Of a stretch of DNA of 40,515 nucleotides, positions 30,111-38,547 are shown piece after piece. The notes under the pieces are model-generated. The model searched no databases. It was not told where the DNA came from and worked only from the letters and a program-made list of their open reading frames with translations. Both the position numbers and the translations under genes were made by a program. The number at the start of each line of letters is the position of its first letter. The stretch's first letter is position 1. Origin of the DNA: Bacillota bacterium (GTDB taxonomy: Bacteria; Bacillota; Clostridia; Oscillospirales; Acutalibacteraceae); assembly GCA_022706685.1 (NCBI GenBank), contig JAKJCA010000024.1:1-40515 (forward strand), given 5' to 3'.

Positions 30111-32003
30111 TTACGAAGCATACACCGTCAGCATATCGAGCGTGATATGGCCGCCGAGCGATTTGACAACGACCGCGTGACGGCCGAAAGAAGCGAACTC
30201 TGCCGAGAAAACGACGGCGGAGGGTAGCGCTTTTGCCGTGCATAAATCGACTTTGCCGACGGCCTCACCATCGACAAGAATTTGCATCGTTCCCAAATCC
30301 GGCGCTCGCGGCGCGTGGAGGTCGAAACGGCTGCCGATAACGTTCCATTTACCGAAAAGTCCGTAGCCGCCGATAAAACCTTCGCCGCCGGCGAAATCGA
30401 GAGAAGCGTCCTTTTCCCAGTCGGCTAACCGCTGGCCGGCGCCGAGCAGCGCGTCGAAGGCGTTGTAGCGCAAGGCGTATTCCGCCTTTTCGCCGGCGGC
30501 TTGAAATGACGAACAGCGAAAGCCGGAGAAGGCGTGCGTGGCGACCGCGAGAGGCAGCGCGCGCGTATCGGCGAGTTCGGCGCCGCCGGCTCGTTTGCCG
30601 TTCATGTCGAAGGTCAAAATGCTGCCGCGCAAAACGGCACGCAAGGCGGCGATGGGTTCGCCTGCATCGCCGTTGGCGATCGTGGTTTCCGTGCCTTTGC
30701 TGTCTCTTTCGACAAGGCGGAAACGCCCGTTTTCCTCAAGTATCAGAGCCGTACATCCGGCGAACGCGAGATCGTTGGGCATGGCATCAGAACGGTTTGA
30801 GTCTGGGCCCAGGATGCCGCCGTATTTCAGGATGAGTTCAACCGTACCGCTGATTTCGAGCGCGCAGTCCAGCGTGAAATCACGGTAGGCGCAAAGCAGG
30901 GGAACGACGGAAGGCCCGCCATGGCCGGTCAGGGCGAAACCGTCGCGCAGGGGTTCGTCCCATGCCCGCGACGCGATGGACAGCGTACCGCGGCGCTTTT
31001 CATCCAGGGAAGGGTACACGACGGTGAATTGCCCGTCGTGTACAAAGCCGCTCGGCGTCTGGCCCCATAGCCCGCAACGTTCCTCGGGCAGATTCCGGCT
31101 GTGCCAGTAGTTGCCGTCGAACCGCATCGACCACGCTTCGGGTAGATGCGCCGCTTCCTTTTCAGCCGCCCAGACGGCCTGATAATTCCGGTTTTTCGCC
31201 ACGGATGTCGCGGGCGCCCAGACTTCGCCGCCATGTTCAAAACAGGGATAAAACTCGACGGGCGCGGGGAAATAGCCGTCCCTGTCCACGGATAAAATCA
31301 CGCGGGGGCTTGACCAGGGACCTTCGGGCGAAGGCGCCGTCATGCACGCCAGCCCCCAGGAGAAACGGTCGCCGCTGTCGCACAGCAAAAGAAGCAGCCA
31401 GTCTTCCCTGCGCTTGATGAGGGTGGATGCGTACCCGCGTGTGAAACGGCCGAGTCTGCCGCGCTGCGCAAAATTGCTGAAAGCCGGTGAGGGCAGCCGT
31501 TGAAAAGGCCCCTGGGGGCTCAACGACCACGCGAGCGCCGCGCCGGAGTCGGCTGCAATATCCGCGGGCTGATGAATGGTATTCCACACGCAGGTATTCA
31601 GGCACCAGTCGTAGGCGAGCCAATACTTGCCGGAATCCTCATCGAAGCACATTACTGCGTCGGGGCAGTGATCCGCCGCCTCCGGGTATCCGTCGAAAAC
31701 GAAACCGTCCTCAAACGCTTTTCCGAGGCATTCCCATTTCCCGCCGCCGTCGGAGGAACGGTATAGGACAAAGTGCGAAGGCGCGTCCGCCTTGATTTCA
31801 TAGCCCGCCGGATAGAGCCCGGCATACACGTAAAGGCAGCCGCTTTTCGGGTCCTTAAAAAGCGAGGCGTTGACGCCGAACTCATAAGGCGGCCGGGAAC
31901 GGTGTAATGTGGAAATTTTTTCAAAAGCGTCAAACGAGGGGTCGCCGAGGACGGGGTGCCTCAGCCAGCGGCCGGCGTTCTCTTTTTTTGCGTAATCAGT
32001 CAT
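30111..32003 (-). CDS. Cytoplasmic beta-propeller protein, GH43/GH32-like, with C-terminal beta domains
   Basis: 630 residues, no signal peptide. Residues about 35-340 show repeating propeller blades with short Asp/aromatic motifs: GVNASLFKDPKSGCLYVYAG, LYRSSDGGGKWE, CFDEDSGKYWLAYDW, GYASTLIKRREDWLLLLL. This is as in GH43/GH32 or BNR-type five-bladed propellers, though the catalytic carboxylates cannot be assigned. Residues about 360-510 look like a concanavalin-like (LamG) sandwich, and a further beta module ends the protein. Likely acts on or binds a carbohydrate. No clear ribosome binding site precedes the ATG. It lies downstream of the aldose epimerase gene, separated by a terminator hairpin. 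Confidence 0.65.
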   Translation of the reverse strand: MTDYAKKENAGRWLRHPVLGDPSFDAFEKISTLHRSRPPYEFGVNASLFKDPKSGCLYVYAGLYPAGYEIKADAPSHFVLYRSSDGGGKWECLGKAFEDGFVFDGYPEAADHCPDAVMCFDEDSGKYWLAYDWCLNTCVWNTIHQPADIAADSGAALAWSLSPQGPFQRLPSPAFSNFAQRGRLGRFTRGYASTLIKRREDWLLLLLCDSGDRFSWGLACMTAPSPEGPWSSPRVILSVDRDGYFPAPVEFYPCFEHGGEVWAPATSVAKNRNYQAVWAAEKEAAHLPEAWSMRFDGNYWHSRNLPEERCGLWGQTPSGFVHDGQFTVVYPSLDEKRRGTLSIASRAWDEPLRDGFALTGHGGPSVVPLLCAYRDFTLDCALEISGTVELILKYGGILGPDSNRSDAMPNDLAFAGCTALILEENGRFRLVERDSKGTETTIANGDAGEPIAALRAVLRGSILTFDMNGKRAGGAELADTRALPLAVATHAFSGFRCSSFQAAGEKAEYALRYNAFDALLGAGQRLADWEKDASLDFAGGEGFIGGYGLFGKWNVIGSRFDLHAPRAPDLGTMQILVDGEAVGKVDLCTAKALPSAVVFSAEFASFGRHAVVVKSLGGHITLDMLTVYAS

Positions 32004-32029
32004 AAAGTTAATACAAAACCCTATTCAAC

Positions 32030-32054
32030 AAAAGCCCCCTTTCGGAATGGGGGC
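32030..32054 (-). terminator. Terminator after the aldose epimerase
   Basis: On the minus strand GCCCCC (32054-32049), 9-base loop, GGGGGC (32039-32034), followed by TTTTGTTG. It lies just before the propeller gene, so that gene may depend on read-through or on an unseen promoter. Confidence 0.75.
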
Positions 32055-32156
32055 AAGCCGATTACCATCGGCAAAGGTGAATGAAATACGCAGAGGGTTT
32101 TCATATCGGCATGCCGGCAAATGACCTTTGCTGTTTGCCTTCATGACGCCTTCGGG

Positions 32157-33005
32157 TTATTGCGTGATGCGCGCCGACCAGGAGAAGGAAAAGGATTTTG
32201 CCGGAGCCAGCGAGAGGATGCCACGCTTTTGCGAGATATCCTCTTTTTTCTCGTAACTGTCGTTGATGCCGTACCACGGCTCGATGCAAACGTAAGGCGC
32301 AGCCGGCTTAGCCCAGATGCCGAGGAACGGCGCGTCCCCGAAGTCGACTTCGACGGCGTAGCCGCGCCGGCATTTCAGCGTGATGCGCCTCGAACGGTAA
32401 CCGCTCAGGAACAGCGCGTCGTTGACGAAAAGGTCCGGCGTGATCGTGATGGTGTCGGAATTGTCGAGCAAGGGATAGGTTTGCCCCGTCAGCAGGGCGT
32501 TTTCGTCGATACGCTCGGTACGCAGGGTTTCCGCCTGCTCGAAAACAAGCGTATCGCCGAGGTCGCAGTTGAAACCCGGATGCGCCCCGACGGAAAAGTA
32601 CATCTCTTCGTCGTCCCTGTTCTCGACGGTGTGCGTAACGCGGATGCCTTCGGCGGTCAGTTGGAAATGAACCTCAAAACGGAAAGAGAACGGGTAACAC
32701 GCGCGGGTGGAGGGCGAGTCGGTCAAAGTGAATACGGCGCTGTCTGGCGTGATGCGGCTGACGCTGAAAACGCTCGTCCTGGCAAAACCGTGTTTGGGCA
32801 GCGAATACTCCCTGCCGTGGCAGCGGTATTTGTCGTCGAGCAGGCGGCCGATGATGGGGAACAGAATCGGCGAGCGCCCGGACCATACCGACGCGTCGCC
32901 CTGCCAGAGGTACTGAGTCCCGTTTGCCGCCGAGCGCAAAGAACTCAGTTCCGCGCCCAAAGCGTTGATGTCGGCGGCAAACGTGCTGTTTTGAATACTG
33001 ATCAT
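32157..33005 (-). CDS. Aldose 1-epimerase family protein, LacX-like
   Basis: 282 residues from ATG at 33005 (GGAGG upstream on the minus strand). Family marks: YLWQGDASVWSGRSPILFP, LPKHGFAR, GAHPGFNC with the catalytic His, and the C-terminal YVCIEPWYGIND with the catalytic Glu. LacX-type mutarotases interconvert the alpha and beta anomers of aldoses. The exact sugar is unknown; galactose released by the GH27 enzyme nearby is one possibility. It is transcribed divergently from recJ by a consensus promoter. Confidence 0.9.
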   Translation of the reverse strand: MISIQNSTFAADINALGAELSSLRSAANGTQYLWQGDASVWSGRSPILFPIIGRLLDDKYRCHGREYSLPKHGFARTSVFSVSRITPDSAVFTLTDSPSTRACYPFSFRFEVHFQLTAEGIRVTHTVENRDDEEMYFSVGAHPGFNCDLGDTLVFEQAETLRTERIDENALLTGQTYPLLDNSDTITITPDLFVNDALFLSGYRSRRITLKCRRGYAVEVDFGDAPFLGIWAKPAAPYVCIEPWYGINDSYEKKEDISQKRGILSLAPAKSFSFSWSARITQ

Positions 33006-33036
33006 CGTTTTTCGCCTCCGTATCATTGATAATGCC

Positions 33037-33065
33037 ATTATATCAGCGTAACGCGCCTTTATCAA
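33037..33065 (-). promoter_or_regulatory. Promoter for the aldose epimerase
   Basis: On the minus strand TTGATA (33065-33060), 17 bases, TATAAT (33042-33037), with an extended TG before the -10. It is among the best promoter matches in the window. Confidence 0.8.
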
Positions 33066-33100
33066 TGCGGCGGAAATCCCGCAAGTGCAAGGCGCCGATA

Positions 33101-33129
33101 TTGCCACAAACGTCCGTTAATGATAATAT
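33101..33129 (+). promoter_or_regulatory. Promoter for the recJ-hemZ operon
   Basis: TTGCCA at 33101-33106, a 17-base spacer, TAATAT at 33124-33129. The expected transcription start is near 33136, downstream of the ATG at 33120. This supports the TTG start of recJ at 33153. Confidence 0.65.
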
Positions 33130-33152
33130 ATTTTTTTAAAGGGGGACTTGCT

Positions 33153-35189
33153 TTGACGCGTAAAAAATGGCAGGTCGCCGCGCCGGATAAAAACGCGGCT
33201 CAAATGCTCGCAGAAAGCTGCGGGCTCAACCCCTATGCCGCCCTTCTCGCCTGCGCGAGGGGTATCGACACACCGGAGAAGGCGGCGGCGTTCTTTGACG
33301 CCGGCGCCGTTTTTTCAGACCCGTTTGAGCTGCCCGATATGCGCGAAGCCGTTGATACCGTCAACACTGCCGTCGAAGCGGGTGAACGCATCGCCGTTTT
33401 CGGCGATTATGATGCCGACGGGGTGACGGCGGCCGCGCTGCTTGTGTCTTATCTGAAAATGCGGGAGGCCGACGCCTTCGCTTATATTCCCGAGAGACTG
33501 ACGGAAGGTTATGGCATGAGCGCCGACGCCGTGGAAAAACTGGCGGCCGACGGAGTGAAACTCGTTATTACGGTAGACAACGGCATCAGCTGCCTGGACG
33601 AAATCCGCCTTGCGAACGCTTTGGGTATGAATGTCGTGGTCACCGACCACCACAAGCCCAAAGCGGAACTCCCGGAAGCCGCCGCGGTGGTTGACGCCTA
33701 TCGCGAGGACTGCCGCTGCGCGTGCAAGGAATACGCCGGAGTCGGCGTTGCTTTCAAATTGGTATGCGCGCTTGAAGGTCTGCCGGCAGAAGACCTTATC
33801 GCGGAGTACGGAGACCTTGTCGCGCTCGGCACGATAGCCGACGCGGTCAACCTGACGGGAGAGAACCGGACGCTGGTCAAACTCGGGTTGGAGGCGCTGA
33901 ACAATACCGCACGTCCGGGCCTTAAGGCTTTGATTGAAACATCGCGCGTCGGCGGCAAACCCGTGGATGCTGTCAGTGTCGGTTTCGCTCTCGCGCCCCG
34001 TATCAATGCGGCGGGGCGTATGGGTTCCGCCGCGCGTGCGCTTGAATTGCTGACGACGGAGGATGAGGAAACGGCCCTCGCACTCGCCCTCGAGATTGAG
34101 GAAGAAAATGAAGCCCGGCGCAAAGCGGAAAGCGAAATCCTCCGCGATATCGCCGCCAAGTTTGAAGAGAATCCCTGCCTGCGATACGATAAAATCTTTA
34201 TCGCCTACTCGCAAAACTGGCACGCCGGCGTCGCCGGTATTGTCGCGGCGAGAATGGCGGAAAGCCTCGGAAGGCCTTGTATAATCCTGACCGGAGAGGA
34301 CGGCACCATGCGCGGCTCTTGCAGGAGCATCGAAGGGTTCCCCATCTATGATATACTGCAGGCGGTTTCGGACTGCCTGCTGCATTTCGGCGGCCACGCG
34401 CTTGCCGCCGGGCTTGAACTGGAAAGCGCCAGAGTCAACGAGTTTATCGGCCGCGTTCGAGAAACCGCCGAATCCATCGAAATGCCCGTTCCGCTCCAGC
34501 CTATTGATATCAAACTCAACCCCGGCTCGCTCAACCTGGCTTTCGCCGAGGCGCTTAGCCTTTTTGAACCATTCGGCAACGGCAACGCCAAACCGGTATT
34601 CGGACTTTTTTCCATGACGGTGGAGGAGGTCTTGCCTTTGGCGGGAGGCAAACACACCAAACTACTGCTGGCAAAAGGCGCGCAGAAAATCGCCGCCGTC
34701 TGTTTCCGCGAGGAGACGCAGTCTTTTCCCTATGCGGCGGGTGAAGTCGTCGACCTGGCTGTTGCGGTGGAAAAAAACGAATACATGGGCAAGGCGAGTC
34801 TGGGTGTTTATGTTCAAAATATGCGGCTTTCCGGCTCTGACGACGACGCGGTGTTCCGGGCATACAGGGATTACGAGGCGTTTATGCGCGGCGGCAGCCC
34901 GCCGGACGCGGACGCGGCGCTTATACCGGACCGGGAACTGCTGGCAAAGGTTTACCGTTATTTCAAGTCCAATCCGGGGAAAAGGCACGATATGGAACTG
35001 GTCGCGCGCGGCATTGGCAGCCCGAACAGGTTGTGCGCCGTGCTGCTGGCGGTCGAGGTGCTCAAAGAACTCGGCATTGCAGTCGCCACGCCGGAAGGCG
35101 CGGTGATGCTTCTTGAAAAGGAAGGCAAGGCAAACCTGGACGATTCTGCGTTTTTAACGGGTTTTCAAAAGGCCGTGGCTGAAGTTTGA
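33153..35189 (+). CDS. recJ: Single-strand-specific 5'-3' exonuclease RecJ
   Basis: 678 residues from TTG 33153, with GGGGGA 6-7 bases upstream. DHH phosphoesterase motifs: VFGDYDADGVTAA near 84-89, VTDHHKP with Asp165-His166-His167, and AGRMGSA. The DHHA1 domain has GGHALAAG, and the C-terminal OB-like region follows. It degrades 5' single-stranded DNA in recombination and mismatch or base-excision repair. An extra C-terminal stretch (about 570-678), including a winged-helix-like segment, goes beyond the core domains, as in many Firmicutes. First gene of the operon; relA follows after 19 bases. Confidence 0.93.
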   Translation: MTRKKWQVAAPDKNAAQMLAESCGLNPYAALLACARGIDTPEKAAAFFDAGAVFSDPFELPDMREAVDTVNTAVEAGERIAVFGDYDADGVTAAALLVSYLKMREADAFAYIPERLTEGYGMSADAVEKLAADGVKLVITVDNGISCLDEIRLANALGMNVVVTDHHKPKAELPEAAAVVDAYREDCRCACKEYAGVGVAFKLVCALEGLPAEDLIAEYGDLVALGTIADAVNLTGENRTLVKLGLEALNNTARPGLKALIETSRVGGKPVDAVSVGFALAPRINAAGRMGSAARALELLTTEDEETALALALEIEEENEARRKAESEILRDIAAKFEENPCLRYDKIFIAYSQNWHAGVAGIVAARMAESLGRPCIILTGEDGTMRGSCRSIEGFPIYDILQAVSDCLLHFGGHALAAGLELESARVNEFIGRVRETAESIEMPVPLQPIDIKLNPGSLNLAFAEALSLFEPFGNGNAKPVFGLFSMTVEEVLPLAGGKHTKLLLAKGAQKIAAVCFREETQSFPYAAGEVVDLAVAVEKNEYMGKASLGVYVQNMRLSGSDDDAVFRAYRDYEAFMRGGSPPDADAALIPDRELLAKVYRYFKSNPGKRHDMELVARGIGSPNRLCAVLLAVEVLKELGIAVATPEGAVMLLEKEGKANLDDSAFLTGFQKAVAEV

Positions 35190-35208
35190 TAAAGATTCGG
35201 AGGAATCG

Positions 35209-37392
35209 ATGAACCCGGCGTACAGGGACGACGAGGGCATGAAAAGGATCCTTGAAACCGTGGATAAAACCTTTTCGCCCGCCGAAATCGAAAAAATCAA
35301 CAAGGCCTACGAGTTCGCGTGCGCCGCGCACGACGGGCAGAAACGGCTGTCGGGCGATCCTTACATCACCCATCCGGTCGAGGTCGCGCTGATTCTCGCC
35401 AAACTCGGCATGGACGCGGATTCCATCGCCGCGGCGCTGCTGCACGACACTGTAGAAGACACCAGCGTCACGCTGCAAAGCATATCGGAGCAATTCGGCG
35501 CGGAAACCGCGAAACTGGTAGACGGCGTGACCAAACTCGGCAAAATCCCTCTGGCGACAAAGGAAGAGGAACAGGCCGAAAACATCCGCAAAATGCTCAT
35601 GGCCATGTCCAACGAGATACGGGTCATTATCATTAAACTTGCCGACCGCCTTCATAACATGCGCACGCTCAAACATGTCGCGCCGCAAAAGAGGCGGGAC
35701 AAATCCCTCGAAACACTCGAAATCTACGCACCCATCGCGCACCGCCTCGGTATCCGCACCATCAAAGACGAACTCGAGGACCTGGCCATCAGTTACCTTG
35801 ATCCCGTCGCATACGGTGAAATCGAGGAGTCGCTCGCGGCGCAGAGCAGAACGCGCAAAGAGTTTCTGGAGGATATAAAAGCGCAAATCAGGCAGCGGGT
35901 GACCGCGCTGATACCCGACGCTACGGTTGAGGGGCGTATCAAGAGCGTCCACGGCATTTACCGCAAAATGTATATGCAAAACCGTGACTTTGACGAAATA
36001 TTCGACATTTACGCCGTGCGCATCATTGTCAATACCGTCAACGACTGCTATAACTGCCTCGGGCTTATCCACGACCTTTACAGGCCGATTCCGGGCCGCT
36101 TCAAAGACTATATCGCGACGCCCAAACCCAACCGTTACCAGAGCCTGCACACGACCGTTATCGGCCGCGCAGGCATACCGTTCGAAGTCCAGATACGGAC
36201 CTGGGATATGCACAAAACCGCCGAATACGGTGTCGCGGCGCACTGGAAGTATAAACTCGGCATGAGCGGCGGTAAAATCGAGGAAGGGCTGCCTTGGATT
36301 CAACAACTGATTGACAGGCAGAACGACCTTGAAAATGTCGAGGACATCGTCCGTACCATTAAGACGGACCTGGTTCCGGAGGAAGTCTACGTCTTCACGC
36401 CGAAGGGCGACGTCAAGTGTCTGCCGATGGGTTCGACGGTCATCGATTTCGCCTACGCCATCCATTCGCAGGTCGGTAACAAGATGACCGGCGCCAAAGT
36501 TAATTCCCGTATCGTACCCATCGACTACCAGGTGAAAACGGGCGACATTGTCGAGATCATTACCACATCGCAGCAGGGGAAAGGCCCCAGCAGGGACTGG
36601 CTGAATATTGTCAAAACCAGCGAGGCGCGCAGTAAAATCCGCTCCTGGTTCAAAAAGGAAAAACGCGATGAAAATATCGCGGAGGGCAAAGCGGAGGTCG
36701 AGCGGGAGTTTCGCAGGAACTTCATCCGCCTGCCGGAACCAGCTCTGCAGGAGTTCCTTCAGAAGATTGCGGAGCGTTTGCATTTCGGCGCGGTGGAGGA
36801 CTTCTACGCCGCGGTGGGCTACGGGGGCATTTCCATCACGAGGCTGATGCCGCGCATCAAGGACGATTACACAAAGATTGTCAAGGCGGACAACGCCGAG
36901 GTACATATCGCGCCGGAGAAAAAACGCACTAAAAGCAGCGAAGGCGTCATTGTCGAGGGGATCGACAACTGCCTGGTCAAATTCGCCCGCTGCTGCAACC
37001 CGCTGCCGGGCGACGAGATTATCGGCTTTATCACCAGAGGGCACGGGGTCTCCATCCACAAAACAAGCTGTGTCAACGTGCCGGAACCCGGCCGTGTTTC
37101 GCCGGAATCCGAACGCTGGATCAACGCTTCATGGGATAAAAACGTCCGCGAGGAGTTCAAGTCCACGCTGCTTGTCTCCTGCCTTAACCGCGTGGGTATG
37201 CTCGCCGACATATCCGGCCAGCTTGCCGCCATGCACGTCATGATCCACGACATCAACACCCGGCATTTTAAGGACGGCCGCAGTTCTTTCCTGATGACGA
37301 TCACGGTCAGCGGCGTCGAGCACCTTAAAAGCGTCATTGCGAAACTCGAAAAAGTCAGCGGCGTCCTCTCGGTGGAGAGAAGCGGCGGCTGA
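35209..37392 (+). CDS. relA: RelA/SpoT (Rsh) (p)ppGpp synthetase/hydrolase
   Basis: 727 residues. The hydrolase HD domain carries YITHPVEVA and LLHDTVEDT (His-Asp...Glu-Asp, near 78-86). The synthetase domain has GRFKDYIATPKPNRYQSLHT and PFEVQIRT. A TGS domain (VFTPKGDVKCLPMGSTVIDF), a zinc-finger-like CCNPLPGDEIIGF and a C-terminal ACT domain follow. Both active sites keep the recognisable residues, so it should make and break the alarmone (p)ppGpp in the stringent response. GGAGG precedes ATG 35209; a second ATG at 35239 is possible. It follows recJ by 19 bases and precedes dtd by 17, a gene order common in Clostridia. Confidence 0.95.
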   Translation: MNPAYRDDEGMKRILETVDKTFSPAEIEKINKAYEFACAAHDGQKRLSGDPYITHPVEVALILAKLGMDADSIAAALLHDTVEDTSVTLQSISEQFGAETAKLVDGVTKLGKIPLATKEEEQAENIRKMLMAMSNEIRVIIIKLADRLHNMRTLKHVAPQKRRDKSLETLEIYAPIAHRLGIRTIKDELEDLAISYLDPVAYGEIEESLAAQSRTRKEFLEDIKAQIRQRVTALIPDATVEGRIKSVHGIYRKMYMQNRDFDEIFDIYAVRIIVNTVNDCYNCLGLIHDLYRPIPGRFKDYIATPKPNRYQSLHTTVIGRAGIPFEVQIRTWDMHKTAEYGVAAHWKYKLGMSGGKIEEGLPWIQQLIDRQNDLENVEDIVRTIKTDLVPEEVYVFTPKGDVKCLPMGSTVIDFAYAIHSQVGNKMTGAKVNSRIVPIDYQVKTGDIVEIITTSQQGKGPSRDWLNIVKTSEARSKIRSWFKKEKRDENIAEGKAEVEREFRRNFIRLPEPALQEFLQKIAERLHFGAVEDFYAAVGYGGISITRLMPRIKDDYTKIVKADNAEVHIAPEKKRTKSSEGVIVEGIDNCLVKFARCCNPLPGDEIIGFITRGHGVSIHKTSCVNVPEPGRVSPESERWINASWDKNVREEFKSTLLVSCLNRVGMLADISGQLAAMHVMIHDINTRHFKDGRSSFLMTITVSGVEHLKSVIAKLEKVSGVLSVERSGG

Positions 37393-37409
37393 TACATTGG
37401 GAGGCGGCT

Positions 37410-37907
37410 ATGAAAGCTGTCGTGCAGCGCGTTTTGTCATCCAGCGTGACGATACGAGGCGCCGTAACGGCCGAAATCGGCCCCGGGTTAACGATTCTGC
37501 TGGCCGTAACGCACGGCGACAACGAAGACGACGCACGGAAACTGGCGGAGAAAATCGCCGGGCTTCGTATTTTTAACGACGAAGCCGGCAAAATGAACCG
37601 CAGCGTGCGGGAAACGGATGGGGAGGCGCTCGTTGTCTCGCAGTTCACTCTTTTCGGCGACTGCAGGAAAGGGAACCGTCCCTCGTTTTCGCAAGCAGCC
37701 GAGCCGGAAACGGCGAACCGCCTCTACGAGCTTTTTGTCCGTCAACTGGCGGCCGCCGGCGTCAAGACGGTCCGGAAAGGCGTTTTCGCCGCTGATATGA
37801 AAGTGCAAATCCTCAACGACGGGCCTGTCACACTGATTATCGACACCGACGATTTGAAAAAAAGTCGAAGAAACCCGTCGTCGGGCGAACGTTTGGAGGA
37901 TGCCTGA
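37410..37907 (+). CDS. dtd: D-aminoacyl-tRNA deacylase
   Basis: 165 residues; the core matches Dtd: MKAVVQRVLSSSVTI at the start, VVSQFTLFGDCRKGNRPSF with the Ser-Gln motif, and LNDGPVTLIID with the Gly-Pro motif. It removes D-amino acids from mischarged tRNA in the cytoplasm. The last about 17 residues (Lys/Arg/Ser-rich) go beyond the usual about 145-150 and overlap the next gene by 8 bases. GGGAGG precedes the ATG. Confidence 0.95.
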   Translation: MKAVVQRVLSSSVTIRGAVTAEIGPGLTILLAVTHGDNEDDARKLAEKIAGLRIFNDEAGKMNRSVRETDGEALVVSQFTLFGDCRKGNRPSFSQAAEPETANRLYELFVRQLAAAGVKTVRKGVFAADMKVQILNDGPVTLIIDTDDLKKSRRNPSSGERLEDA

Positions 37908-38547
37908 AACGAGAATACAAACATTGCCGCTGGGTCCCCTGGCCGCAAATTGCTATATTGTTACCGATGAAAAATCAGGGCAGAGCGCCGTAATCGACCC
38001 GGGAGCCTACGAAACGGCGCTTTGCGAAGCTGTCGCTAAACTGGAGCCTGGCAGCGTTCGGTATATTCTGCTCACACACGGCCATTTCGACCATATTCTC
38101 GGTGTTGCGCAACTGAAACAAGCGACAGGCGCGGCGGTCGCCGTGCACCGGCTCGATGCGCCCTGCCTGTTTGACAGCCGCCTGAGTTACGCGCAGCGTT
38201 ATCGCCGCGGCGCGCAGCAGGAGGTCCGGCCGGACATCATGCTCGAAGACGGCAGCCGGCTGTTCCTCGGCGAATGCGGGCTAACGGTTCTGCATACGCC
38301 GGGGCACTCCGCGGGCAGCGTATGTTATTATTGCGCGGATGACAACGTCCTTTTTTCAGGCGACACGCTGTTCAGGGGCACAGTCGGCAGAACGGATTTT
38401 GAAGGCGGAGATTACGGGCAGATGCTGGCTTCCCTTTCAAGGCTGCTCGCGCTCGACGAGGGCTGCGCGGTCTATCCCGGGCACGACCGGCCGACCACCG
38501 TCGGCTACGAACGCGCGCACAATCCTTATGCGGGGCGCACGAGATGA
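37900..38547 (+). CDS. MBL-fold hydrolase, glyoxalase-II-like
   Basis: 215 residues. The metallo-beta-lactamase set is complete: LLTHGHFDHILG (His-x-His-x-Asp-His), LHTPGHSAGS (His), LFSGDTLF (Asp) and YPGHDRPTT (His). This short form is common in Firmicutes next to dtd and hemZ, and is usually annotated as hydroxyacylglutathione-hydrolase-like, though clostridia generally lack glutathione; the true thioester substrate is unknown. It overlaps dtd by 8 bases and hemZ by 4. Confidence 0.9.
   Translation: MPETRIQTLPLGPLAANCYIVTDEKSGQSAVIDPGAYETALCEAVAKLEPGSVRYILLTHGHFDHILGVAQLKQATGAAVAVHRLDAPCLFDSRLSYAQRYRRGAQQEVRPDIMLEDGSRLFLGECGLTVLHTPGHSAGSVCYYCADDNVLFSGDTLFRGTVGRTDFEGGDYGQMLASLSRLLALDEGCAVYPGHDRPTTVGYERAHNPYAGRTR

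Noticed and set aside
29957..30145. 62-codon + strand frame after the exonuclease
   Set aside because: No ribosome binding site and it runs into the 3' end of the opposing gene; no recognisable protein.
35062..37059. 665-codon minus-strand frame opposite relA
   Set aside because: The + strand relA frame carries every expected domain; the antisense product has no recognisable motif.
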